Origin: Pseudomonadota bacterium
Lineage (GTDB): Bacteria; Pseudomonadota; Alphaproteobacteria; Rhizobiales; Hyphomicrobiaceae
Direction: 5' to 3'
NCBI GenBank assembly: GCA_023392135.1
Contig: JAEVZQ010000116.1
Location: 1-8,053 of the forward strand
Length of the DNA: 8,053 bases
Made by a program: the position numbers and the translations under genes. Positions 1 to 6,204 of the stretch are shown in pieces. The notes under the pieces were generated by a model. It was given only the letters and a program-made list of their open reading frames with translations. It made no database searches and was not told the origin of the DNA. Numbering within the stretch: position 1 is the first letter of the stretch; each line of letters starts with the position of its first letter.

Positions 1-435
1 ATCGCCGAAATCTCCGAATTGAACGGAGTAACGTTATCGGCAATCCGAAGCCGGCGTCTGGCCGAAAACTGGAAACCGCGTAAGAAACCTGGCGCGCGAG
101 CCAAGCTAAAACGGCCGCGCAGCACGACGGGCCGAGGCGGTCTCATTTCTCGGCTGCTCAAAGTGGTCGATCGTAATTTGAAGCTCTTGGAGATGCGTAT
201 GGAAACGGCCGAGCCGGGGACGGCGGCCGATCGCGAGCGCGAAAGCCGCGCGATCGGTACACTCACCCGCCCCATCGAGAAATTGACGGAGCTGCAATCA
301 GAAGCGGACGCCGCCCCGGCCAAAACTGCAAAAACCAGCTCCGGAACCCAGATCGATGGCAACGACGCGGACCGCCTCCGCCTTGAAATTGCGGAGCGCA
401 TTCTCCGGATTGGCGAGCGGTACGCATCGCGATGA
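1..435 (+). CDS. Small terminase-like protein (GTA g1-type), 5' partial
   Basis: The frame is open from base 1 to the TGA at 433-435, so the gene runs in from the left. A TTG at 19 could be read as a start, but the codons before it (IAEISE) join smoothly to what follows, so I treat the gene as truncated by the window edge. The first ~30 visible residues (ISELNGVTLSAIRSRRLAEN) look like a helix-turn-helix with an arginine-rich recognition helix. Next come a very basic stretch (RKKPGARAKLKRPR), a helical segment with coiled-coil character (SRLLKVVDRNLKLLEMRMET), an Ala/Lys/Thr-rich linker and a C-terminal amphipathic helix (DRLRLEIAERILRIGERY). A DNA-binding N-terminus plus helical oligomerisation core directly upstream of TerL is the layout of small terminases and of GTA gene g1. 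The function is inferred from architecture and position; no diagnostic motif is present. The last 80 bases overlap the proposed start of the large terminase gene. Confidence 0.62.
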   Translation: MAEISELNGVTLSAIRSRRLAENWKPRKKPGARAKLKRPRSTTGRGGLISRLLKVVDRNLKLLEMRMETAEPGTAADRERESRAIGTLTRPIEKLTELQSEADAAPAKTAKTSSGTQIDGNDADRLRLEIAERILRIGERYASR

Positions 436-1726
436 GCTGGCAGTGGCGCTCGGGACGCTTTCCCTCGGCGAACTGGAATTTCTCGCCTGGGACTGGCAGA
501 CTTGGGCGCGGGACGATCAATTGCCACCGGAAACAGATGCGCAGGGCCGGCTCTGGCGGACGTGGCTGATCCTCGGTGGCCGCGGTTCCGGCAAAACGCG
601 TGCCGGAGCCGAGTGGGTGAGGGCCGAGGTCGCGCTTCTGGCGCAGAACGGCGGGTCGGGCAGCGGACGGATCGCACTCATCGGCGAAACGCTGGACCAG
701 GTGCGCAGCGTCATGGTGGAGGGTGTTTCGGGCCTGCTGGCGGTTCACCCGCCTCGCGCAAGGCCGCGGTTCGAGCAATCGAAGCGCCAGATCGTCTGGC
801 CTAATGGTGTCGTCGCGCAGCTCTTTTCGGCCGAAGACCCGGAGAGCCTACGTGGCCCGCAGTTCGCAGCGGCTTGGCTCGATGAAATCGCCAAATGGCG
901 CTACGCGGAGCAAACCTGGGACATGCTGCAGTTCGGCCTTCGCCTTGGAGCCATGCCGCGACAGGTGGTGACGACGACGCCGCGGCCGGTGCCGATCCTA
1001 AAACGGATCATGGGTGAGGATAGCACCGAGGTCACGCGAGTATGCACAAGTGACAACGCAGCAAATCTGGCGCCGGCCTTCATCGCTGAAATGGAGCGGC
1101 GTTACGCGGGGACACTGCTGGGCCGCCAGGAGCTCGAGGGTGAGCTGATCGAGGATATGTCCGGTGCGCTGTGGCGGCGGGAATGGATCGATCAACACCG
1201 CCTGCTGGAAGGCCCGCCGCTGCAGCGCATCGCCGTGGCCGTCGATCCGCCGGTTACCGCGACGCGATCCTCGGATGCTTGCGGGATCTGCGTCGCCGGG
1301 CTCGGCCCCGATGGTCGTGCCTATGTTCTGGCCGACCCGACACTGCAAGGGCGTGAGCCCCAAGTCTGGGCGCGTGCAGCGATCGCCGCCTATCGCGATT
1401 TCGCAGCGGACCGGGTCGTCGCGGAGGTCAATCAGGGTGGCGATCTCGTGCAGGACATTCTGCGCCAGATCGATCCGGCCGTGCCGATCCGCATGGTACG
1501 TGCCACACGGGGCAAGTGGGTGCGGGCAGAGCCCGTTGCCGCCCTCTATGCAGAAGGCCGCGTTTCCCACGTGGGACATCACGCGGCGCTCGAGGCGCAG
1601 ATGCTGGCGTTCGGCGCCGATGGACTTTCCGGCGGCCGCAGCCCTGACCGGCTTGATGCACTGGTCTGGGCACTGACCGAGCTGATCCTCGACGCTCCGC
1701 CGCGCCCCGCGATGCGGATGCTCTGA
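356..1726 (+). CDS. terL: Large terminase / DNA-packaging ATPase-nuclease (GTA g2-type)
   Basis: This is the motor that translocates DNA into the prohead and cuts it when the head is full. The 456-residue length is normal for the family. The N-terminal ATPase has a Walker A motif GGRGSGKT at about residues 74-81, a Walker B AAWLDEI at 172-178 with catalytic Glu177, and the coupling motif TTTPRP at 206-211. The C-terminal RNase H-like nuclease shows AVDPP (Asp297), VVAEVNQGG (Glu357) and DRLDALVWAL (Asp431/Asp434), the usual acidic metal-binding set. The segment WDWQTWARDDQLPP before Walker A (residues 45-58) is typical of GTA-type terminases. The start is uncertain. ATG 356 has only a weak ribosome site (CCGGA about 10 bases upstream) and overlaps the upstream gene by 80 bases; TTG codons at 383, 389 and 410 are in frame. 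All key residues are present, so the protein looks functional. Confidence 0.96.
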   Translation: MATTRTASALKLRSAFSGLASGTHRDELAVALGTLSLGELEFLAWDWQTWARDDQLPPETDAQGRLWRTWLILGGRGSGKTRAGAEWVRAEVALLAQNGGSGSGRIALIGETLDQVRSVMVEGVSGLLAVHPPRARPRFEQSKRQIVWPNGVVAQLFSAEDPESLRGPQFAAAWLDEIAKWRYAEQTWDMLQFGLRLGAMPRQVVTTTPRPVPILKRIMGEDSTEVTRVCTSDNAANLAPAFIAEMERRYAGTLLGRQELEGELIEDMSGALWRREWIDQHRLLEGPPLQRIAVAVDPPVTATRSSDACGICVAGLGPDGRAYVLADPTLQGREPQVWARAAIAAYRDFAADRVVAEVNQGGDLVQDILRQIDPAVPIRMVRATRGKWVRAEPVAALYAEGRVSHVGHHAALEAQMLAFGADGLSGGRSPDRLDALVWALTELILDAPPRPAMRML

Positions 1727-1762
1727 CGAGCACGGCGTTTCCTCAGACAACCGGGTGAAAGC

Positions 1763-2983
1763 ATGACGATAGTGGAACGACAGCCCTCGCGGCTGGTGCG
1801 GATGGCGCACGCCTTGGGCCTTCGCTCACCCCGCGGGCGGGAGCAGAAAGCCGGCGCGCCAGTGCCGCTGGTCGCTATGGAAGGCTTGGGAACGCCAGCC
1901 TGGATGCCGCGCGATTACGGGGCTTTCGCGCGCGAGGGCATGATGCAGAACGCCATCCTGTACCGCGCTGTGCGCATGATTTCCGAAGCGGCTGCATCCG
2001 TTCCGTTGCTGCTTTACGAGGCCGAGCGCGAGCTCGAAGAGCACCCCTTTCTCGACCTCTTGCGGCGCCCCGGCGGAGGCCGCACGACAACGGACCTTCT
2101 GGAAGCCTGGTACGGCTATCAGCTCGTGGCCGGAAACGTCTACGTCGAGGCGATCGCTCTCTGGGGAGGCATACAGGAGCTGCATGTCTTGCGGCCTGAT
2201 CGCATGCGGGTCATTCCGGGGTCTGACGGCTGGCCGGAGGCCTTCGAATATCACGTCGGAGACCGCAGGGTGCTCGTCGGCGGGGAGGTCCTTCCCGGCA
2301 TCAATCGTATTCTCCATCTCAAGCTGTTCCACCCCGCTAACGACCATTATGGGCTGTCACCGGTCGAGCCGGCGGCAACGGCCATCGATCTTCACAACAC
2401 GGCGAGCCGCTGGAACAAGGCGCTGCTCGACAATTCGGCGCGACCTTCCGGTGCTCTGGTCTATTCGAGCGGGGGCCATCTGACCGAGGAGCAGTTCAAG
2501 CGTCTCAAGGCCGAGCTTGAGACGAGCTTCCAGGGCGCGCGCAACGCGGGCCGGCCGCTGCTGCTCGAAGGTGGGCTCGATTGGAAAGCCATGAGCCTCA
2601 CGCCGCGCGACATGGATTTCATCGAGGCGCGCCACGCGGCAGCCCGCGAGATCGCGCTGGCACTTGGCGTGCCGCCCATGCTGCTCGGCATTCCTGGCGA
2701 CAACACCTACGCGAACTATCAAGAGGCGAACCGCACCTTCTGGCGTCAGACGGTGCTGCCACTGGTGAACCGCACGGCAAAATCCCTTTCGACCTGGCTT
2801 GGACCGGTGTGGAGCGATCGCCTGGAGCTGAGGCCGGACCTCGATGCGATCGAAGCTCTGTCGTCAGAGCGCGAAACGCTTTGGGCCCGTGTCGAAAGCG
2901 CCAGCTTCCTGACGCGCGATGAAAAACGGGCGGCCGTCGGATACGGCCCGCTGCCCGGCGGGGAGACGATCGTATCCCCGTGA
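1763..2983 (+). CDS. Phage portal protein, HK97 family (GTA g3-type)
   Basis: This subunit forms the dodecameric ring at the unique capsid vertex, through which DNA enters and leaves and to which the neck attaches. It has 406 residues, the usual size for HK97-type portals. Family hallmarks are the early segment AILYRAVRMISEAAASVPLL (about residues 65-84), the central HYGLSPVEPAATAID (195-209) and the strongly conserved LGVPPMLLGIPGDNTYANYQ with EANRTFW after it (301-327). The C-terminal part carries LTRDEKRAAVGYGPLPGG (383-400), typical of the portal tail. ATG 1763 lies 36 bases after the terminase stop, with GGGTGAAAG just upstream as a modest ribosome site. The stop TGA (2981-2983) overlaps a GTG that can start the protease (GTGA). 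RcGTA carries a small gene, g3.5, between portal and protease; nothing equivalent fits here. Confidence 0.96.
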   Translation: MTIVERQPSRLVRMAHALGLRSPRGREQKAGAPVPLVAMEGLGTPAWMPRDYGAFAREGMMQNAILYRAVRMISEAAASVPLLLYEAERELEEHPFLDLLRRPGGGRTTTDLLEAWYGYQLVAGNVYVEAIALWGGIQELHVLRPDRMRVIPGSDGWPEAFEYHVGDRRVLVGGEVLPGINRILHLKLFHPANDHYGLSPVEPAATAIDLHNTASRWNKALLDNSARPSGALVYSSGGHLTEEQFKRLKAELETSFQGARNAGRPLLLEGGLDWKAMSLTPRDMDFIEARHAAAREIALALGVPPMLLGIPGDNTYANYQEANRTFWRQTVLPLVNRTAKSLSTWLGPVWSDRLELRPDLDAIEALSSERETLWARVESASFLTRDEKRAAVGYGPLPGGETIVSP

Positions 2984-3762
2984 GGGCTGCGCGAGGCCAC
3001 GAAATTCGAACCGAAGAGCGGATGGATCGTATGGAAGCACTGGAAGCTCGGCCGCTGCAGGCGGCCCGGGAGGTAAAGCTGACATCGCTGGGTCTCACGG
3101 ACGTGACGCTCGATGGCACGTTCGAAGGCTACGCGAGCCTGTTCCACCGCGAGGACCTGGGGCGCGACGTCGTTCTGCCGGGCGCGTTTCAGGAAAGCAT
3201 CGCGAAACGTGGTGCCGCGGGCATCCGAATGCTGTTCCAGCACGATGCCAATCAGCCCATCGGCACTTGGACGAAAATCTACGAGGACGCGCGTGGCCTT
3301 TTCGTTCGTGGCCAGCTCGCGACGGAGGTCGGCAAGGCGCGTGAGGTCCTCTCGCTGATGCGCGCCGGCGCCATTGACGGCCTCTCGATCGGCTTCCGCA
3401 CGGTGAAGGGCGCGCGGGATTCCCGTACGGGCGTGCGCCGGCTGGAAAAGATCGATCTCTGGGAAATTTCGATTGTCACGTTCCCGATGCTCCCGGAGGC
3501 TCGGGTTTCCACGGTGAAATCGAATCCGTTCGGCGGCCGAGCGCCGACCGAACGGGAGTTCGAGCGCTGGCTCACGCAGGACGCTGGGTTCACGCGCTCC
3601 GAGGCTCGCGCTCTGCTGCGCGACGGCCTCAAAGGCCTACGGCTCCTGCGGGATGCGGGGCAGGCCTCCAGTTGGGAGCAGCGGCTGCTGACGCAAATGG
3701 CGGAAGCAACGCAGCTCCTCGGTCAACCCATTTTCACGAGAGGATTCACGCTGTCATGCTGA
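2980..3762 (+). CDS. HK97 family prohead protease (GTA g4-type)
   Basis: This serine protease (herpesvirus assemblin-like fold, MEROPS U35/S78 group) acts inside the prohead and cleaves the capsid protein N-terminal domain and itself during maturation. Catalytic positions are readable: His88 in the FQHD motif followed by QPIGTW, Ser136 in IDGLSIGF, and the conserved DLWEISIVTFPMLPEARV block with Glu163. About 75 residues follow the catalytic domain and include PTEREFERWLTQDAGFTRSE (189-208). This is a helical motif seen at the C-terminus of many phage prohead proteases and probably acts in assembly. Two starts compete. GTG 2980 overlaps the portal stop and gives 260 residues. ATG 3022, with GAAGAG just upstream, gives 246 residues and starts at MDRMEAL. 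I keep the coupled GTG but rate the two about equal. The 3' end overlaps the capsid start by 7 bases (ATGCTGA). Confidence 0.94.
   Translation: MRAARGHEIRTEERMDRMEALEARPLQAAREVKLTSLGLTDVTLDGTFEGYASLFHREDLGRDVVLPGAFQESIAKRGAAGIRMLFQHDANQPIGTWTKIYEDARGLFVRGQLATEVGKAREVLSLMRAGAIDGLSIGFRTVKGARDSRTGVRRLEKIDLWEISIVTFPMLPEARVSTVKSNPFGGRAPTEREFERWLTQDAGFTRSEARALLRDGLKGLRLLRDAGQASSWEQRLLTQMAEATQLLGQPIFTRGFTLSC
3738..3744 (+). promoter_or_regulatory. Ribosome binding site deciding the capsid start
   Basis: GAGAGGA lies 11 bases before ATG 3756, inside the end of the protease gene. It supports ATG 3756 as the capsid start over the longer reading from TTG 3672. The extra 28 residues of the longer reading (beginning MGAAAADANGG) are only a second frame of the protease gene. 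Confidence 0.65.
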
Positions 3763-4997
3763 ACGAGACGTCGCTGGAGGTAAAGTCCGCAGCCAACGCG
3801 GATCTGAGCATCGCCTTCGAAGACTTCATGCGAGCCTTCGAGGGCTTCAAGGAAACCAACGACCGGCGCCTCACCGAGATCGAACGCTACATGAGCGCCG
3901 ACGTCGTCACCGTCGAGAAGCTGGCGCGTATCGACAGGGCGCTCGACGAGCACAAGGGCGTTATCGACGAGCTCGCTCGCAAGTCGGGGCGGCCGATGCT
4001 CGGATCGGCGGTTCGCCTGTCCGGAGGTCTCGACCATAGGTCCGCCTTCGATGGCTACATGCGCCGCGGTGAGAGCAACCTGCTGCGGAGCTTCGAAAGC
4101 AAGGGACTTTCGGTCGGCTCGGATTCGGACGGCGGCTATGTCGTGCCGGACGAGACGGAGCGCTCGATCAACAGGGCTGTCCGGGATATCTTGCCGATCC
4201 GCGCCATCGCAGGCGTGCGGCAGGTGTCAGGGTCGGTCTACAAGAAGCCTTACGCCATTTCCGGTCCGGGGGCGGGCTGGGTCGGCGAGACCGATGAGCG
4301 ACCCGAGACGGGCAGCCCGAAGCTGGCTGAGCTCGCGTTCCCGACCATGGAGCTCTATGCCATGCCGGCGGCGACGCAGACCTTGCTCGACGACGCCGCA
4401 GTCGATATCGATCAGTGGATCGCCGAGGAGGTTCGGGCGACCTTCGCGGCACAGGAAGGGACCGCCTTCGTCACCGGTGATGGTGTCAACAAGCCGAAGG
4501 GCTTCCTCAGCTATCCGACGGTGGACAACGCATCGTGGACCTGGGGCAAGATCGGCTCGATCGCGACCGGTGTATCCGGTGCGTTCCCGGACACGGACCC
4601 GGCCGACAAGCTTATCGACCTGATCTACTCGGTGAAGGGCGAATATCGCGCCAACGGTCACTTCGTGATGAACCGCTCGACCCAGTCGGTCGTGCGCAAG
4701 CTGAAGGATGCCGACGGCAGCTATCTCTGGCAACCCTCCGCCCGGCCCGGCGAGGCAGCAAGCCTGATGGGCGTCCCGGTGGCCGAGTCGGAGGACATGC
4801 CGGATATCGCGGCCGACAGCCCCGCGGTCGCGTTTGGTGACTTCCGCCGCGGCTACCTGATCGTCGACCGGGTCGGCATCCGCGTGCTGCGCGATCCCTA
4901 CAGCGCCAAGCCTTACGTACTATTCTACACGACCAAGCGAGTCGGCGGCGGCGTGCAGGATTTTGCCGCGATCAAGCTGCTGAAGTTCGGCGATTAG
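3756..4997 (+). CDS. Major capsid protein, HK97 fold (GTA g5-type)
   Basis: This is the main shell subunit, 413 residues. Residues 1 to about 80 form a charged helical segment (FEDFMRAFEGFKETNDRRLT and on to about 78) with coiled-coil character. It corresponds to the HK97 delta domain that acts as internal scaffold and is removed by the protease. The cleavage point is probably in the 80-110 region, before the conserved LSVGSDSDGGYVVPDETERS (118-137), which is the signature N-arm/E-loop entry. Further family motifs are AISGPGAGWVGE (167-178), PTMELYAMPAATQTLLDDA (196-214), EEGTAF-like EGTAFVTGDGVNKPKGFLSY (234-253), ANGHFVMNRST (299-309), SLMGVPVAESEDMP (336-349) and the C-terminal FAAIKLLKF (403-411). 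The TAG stop (4995-4997) lies inside the left end of a palindromic repeat, so the last residues may have been set by that insertion. The RBS and the 7-base overlap with the protease support the start. Confidence 0.97.
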   Translation: MLNETSLEVKSAANADLSIAFEDFMRAFEGFKETNDRRLTEIERYMSADVVTVEKLARIDRALDEHKGVIDELARKSGRPMLGSAVRLSGGLDHRSAFDGYMRRGESNLLRSFESKGLSVGSDSDGGYVVPDETERSINRAVRDILPIRAIAGVRQVSGSVYKKPYAISGPGAGWVGETDERPETGSPKLAELAFPTMELYAMPAATQTLLDDAAVDIDQWIAEEVRATFAAQEGTAFVTGDGVNKPKGFLSYPTVDNASWTWGKIGSIATGVSGAFPDTDPADKLIDLIYSVKGEYRANGHFVMNRSTQSVVRKLKDADGSYLWQPSARPGEAASLMGVPVAESEDMPDIAADSPAVAFGDFRRGYLIVDRVGIRVLRDPYSAKPYVLFYTTKRVGGGVQDFAAIKLLKFGD

Positions 4998-5070
4998 TGG
5001 TCCGATACCGACATTTGCATCCCGCCGCAGCAGGCTCGAGAGCAAATGTCGGAATCAAATGGACCACTAG
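4994..5070 (+). repeat. Palindromic repeat element A, at the capsid stop codon
   Basis: This is a 77-base imperfect palindrome. The outer arms TAGTGGTCC (4995-5003) and GGACCACTA (5061-5069) are perfect inverted repeats. The inner arms CCGACATTTGC (5008-5018) and GCAAATGTCGG (5042-5052) are also perfect. Between outer and inner arms the right side has four extra bases (AAAT, 5057-5060), which would bulge from the stem. The loop is 23 bases (5019-5041). There is no T-run after it, so it is not a standard intrinsic terminator. The TAG of the left arm is the capsid stop codon. The trinucleotide CGA flanks both ends (4991-4993 and 5071-5073), possibly a short target duplication. It resembles small non-autonomous or REP/MITE-type elements of alphaproteobacterial genomes; I cannot name a family. 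Confidence 0.88.
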
Positions 5071-5083
5071 CGACTATTTAATT

Positions 5084-5160
5084 CTAGTGGAGCACTTGAA
5101 TTCGGCATTTGATACCACGCGGCCGCAAACGGGGATCAAATGTCAAATTCGCTCCACTAG
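5084..5160 (-). repeat. Palindromic repeat element B, inverted diverged copy of A
   Basis: The perfect outer arms are CTAGTGGAGC (5084-5093) and GCTCCACTAG (5151-5160). The inner arms GAATTCGGCATTTGAT (5098-5113) and the reverse complement of ATCAAATGTCAAATTC (5135-5150) match at 14 of 16 positions. Four extra bases (ACTT, 5094-5097) sit between outer and inner arms on the left side. Reverse-complemented and laid over element A without gaps, B has the same length. It shares TAGTGG, GACATTTG, CAAATG and CCACTAG at the same offsets, with about 22 of the last 28 positions identical. The four-base bulge then falls at the same place. A and B are therefore members of one family in opposite orientation, 13 bases apart. 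The loop contains an 8-base palindrome, GCGGCCGC (5119-5126). Confidence 0.86.
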
Positions 5161-5302
5161 AGCAGATCCCGTTCGGACAACCCTCGCGAGACCAGCTCGC
5201 TCGTCCATTACATTCGCGCGAGCTGAAGCGGGCGGGCTTCATCCGGTGCTTTCTCCGGAGGCAACCCCGCCCCCCGCCCCTCACATTGCAATCGGAGCCA
5301 TC
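5161..5302. other. Non-coding spacer before the connector gene
   Basis: Together with the two repeats this makes a 305-base interval without a convincing gene. I see only weak structure: short GCGAG/CTCGC arms (5186-5190 and 5196-5200) and TCCGG/CCGGA arms around 5242-5259. There is a purine-rich GGAGG at 5257-5261 with no suitable start codon after it. The modest ribosome site CGGAG (5293-5297) precedes ATG 5303. No -10/-35 pair is clear enough to call. Confidence 0.5.
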
Positions 5303-5878
5303 ATGGGTCTCTTTCTGACCGCTGCGCCCGCCGTGGAGCCTGTCACGGTGGACGAGGCGAAGATGCACTTGCGCATCGATCAAGACGAAGAGGACACGCT
5401 GCTCGCCAGTCTCATCGCCGCATCACGCCTGCAGATCGAAGCGGTGCTCGACGTCGCGCTGATCACGCAGAGCTGGTCCTTGAAGCTGGATACCTGGCCT
5501 GACAGTCGTGAGCTGCACTTTCCCTTATGGCCCGTACAGTCCGTTGAGGCCGTGCAGATAATGGACCAGGACGGGGAAGTCGTTGATCTCTGTACAAGCG
5601 CACTCGTGCTCGATGGCGCAAGCAAGCCTCCGCGGCTCGTATCGACTGCCGGCAATTGGCCTGAGCCCGGAGTTCCTGCACTCGGTATCGAAATCGGGTT
5701 CACCGCAGGATTTGGAAATTCGGCGAGCGACGTGCCAGCGCCGATAAAGCAGGCTCTGTTGATGCTCGTCGCACATTGGTACGAGCACCGGGAGCCTTCC
5801 GAAACAGGCAAGCCGGTGACCCCGATTCCTGATGCTATTTCGGCGCTGCTGATGCCGTTTCGAACGGTACGACTATGA
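5303..5878 (+). CDS. Head-tail connector, gp6-like (GTA g6-type)
   Basis: This neck adaptor binds under the portal ring and continues the DNA channel towards the tail; proteins of this kind are often annotated phage gp6-like head-tail connector. It has 191 residues. The N-terminal helical part VTVDEAKMHLRIDQDEEDTL (14-33) followed by LLASLIAASRLQIEAVLDVA and ITQSW (33-58) is the family signature. The middle is a beta-rich insertion. The block IEIGFTAGFGNSASDVPAPI (129-148), the helix QALLMLVAHWYEHRE (150-164) and a C-terminal IPDAISALLMPFRTVRL complete the family pattern. I start it at ATG 5303 (CGGAG 5 bases upstream). The frame is open back to GTG 4997, but that would translate through both palindromic repeats and give 102 residues with no resemblance to a connector. 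The 3' end overlaps the next gene as ATGA. Confidence 0.93.
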   Translation: MGLFLTAAPAVEPVTVDEAKMHLRIDQDEEDTLLASLIAASRLQIEAVLDVALITQSWSLKLDTWPDSRELHFPLWPVQSVEAVQIMDQDGEVVDLCTSALVLDGASKPPRLVSTAGNWPEPGVPALGIEIGFTAGFGNSASDVPAPIKQALLMLVAHWYEHREPSETGKPVTPIPDAISALLMPFRTVRL

Positions 5879-6204
5879 AGGTCCCCCGTATTGGCGTGCT
5901 GCGCCATAGAGTGCAGCTTGAAGCTCCCTCGCGCAGCGCCGTGGAGGCAGGCGGCGCGGTTGTAGCCTGGCAGCCTGTCGCAATGCTGTGGGCTGAAATC
6001 ATTCCCTTGTCCGGCGCTGAAGTCTTCCAGGCGGATGGCATCGCAGCTACGGCATCTTTCGATGTGCGGACGCGTTTTCGCGCTGAAATACATCCGGAAA
6101 TGCGTTTCGCAATTGGCGATCGCATTCTCGACATCAAATCCGTTCGCGACATCGAGGGCCGGCGGCGCTGGCTCAGCTGTCTGTGCGAGGAGCGCAGCCT
6201 ATGA
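5875..6204 (+). CDS. Head closure / head-tail adaptor protein (GTA g7-type)
   Basis: This 109-residue protein matches the phage head closure (head-tail joining, SPP1 gp16-like) family, which plugs the connector after packaging and forms the surface on which the tail docks. Typical features are the N-terminal LRHRVQLEAPSR (9-20), the central MLWAEIIPLSGAEVFQA (37-53) and the C-terminal strand series FRAEIHPEMRFAIGDRILDI (68-87) followed by KSVRDIEGRRRWLSCLCEE (88-106). The start ATG 5875 shares ATGA with the connector stop, so translation is probably coupled. Its own stop overlaps the next small ORF in the same ATGA manner. All family regions are present and the length is normal. Confidence 0.93.
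   Translation: MKVPRIGVLRHRVQLEAPSRSAVEAGGAVVAWQPVAMLWAEIIPLSGAEVFQADGIAATASFDVRTRFRAEIHPEMRFAIGDRILDIKSVRDIEGRRRWLSCLCEERSL
6187..6192 (+). promoter_or_regulatory. Strong ribosome binding site for the small neck-region ORF
   Basis: GAGGAG lies 8 bases before ATG 6201, at optimal spacing, within the end of the head closure gene. It is one of the best Shine-Dalgarno matches in the window and is the main evidence that the short ORF at 6201 is translated. The match falls in the codons for Glu-Glu-Arg of the head closure protein, so it could be partly incidental. Confidence 0.5.

Noticed and set aside
998..1810. Long minus-strand open frame of 270 codons opposite the terminase gene
   Set aside because: It lies fully opposite a gene with clear motifs, shows no recognisable domain and has a composition typical of antisense frames in GC-rich DNA.
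2619..3243. Minus-strand frames across the portal-protease junction
   Set aside because: They span two coupled plus-strand genes with strong family motifs and carry no recognisable protein features themselves.
3672..3755. N-terminal extension of the capsid protein from TTG 3672
   Set aside because: The extra 28 residues are encoded in an alternative frame of the protease C-terminus. ATG 3756 has its own ribosome site and begins the expected helical delta domain.
4051..4623. A 190-codon plus-strand frame inside the capsid gene
   Set aside because: It is an arginine- and serine-rich out-of-frame product of the capsid coding sequence with no domain resemblance.
5097..5125. Possible promoter (TTGAAT at 5097) between the capsid and connector genes
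   Set aside because: No -10-like hexamer stands at proper spacing; the segment falls within the GC-rich loop of element B.
4994..5160. CRISPR array or intrinsic terminator at the paired palindromes
   Set aside because: There are only two units, in opposite orientation, with no spacer pattern, so it is not CRISPR. Neither hairpin is followed by a T-run, so a standard intrinsic terminator is not supported.
5257..5288. GGAGG at 5257-5261 as the start signal of a leader peptide
   Set aside because: No ATG or GTG follows at suitable distance. A TTG at 5286 is too far away and out of frame with the connector.
5380..6093. Minus-strand open frame of 237 codons opposite the connector and head closure genes
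   Set aside because: It is a Ser/Arg/Cys-rich shadow frame without motif, crossing two well-supported plus-strand genes.
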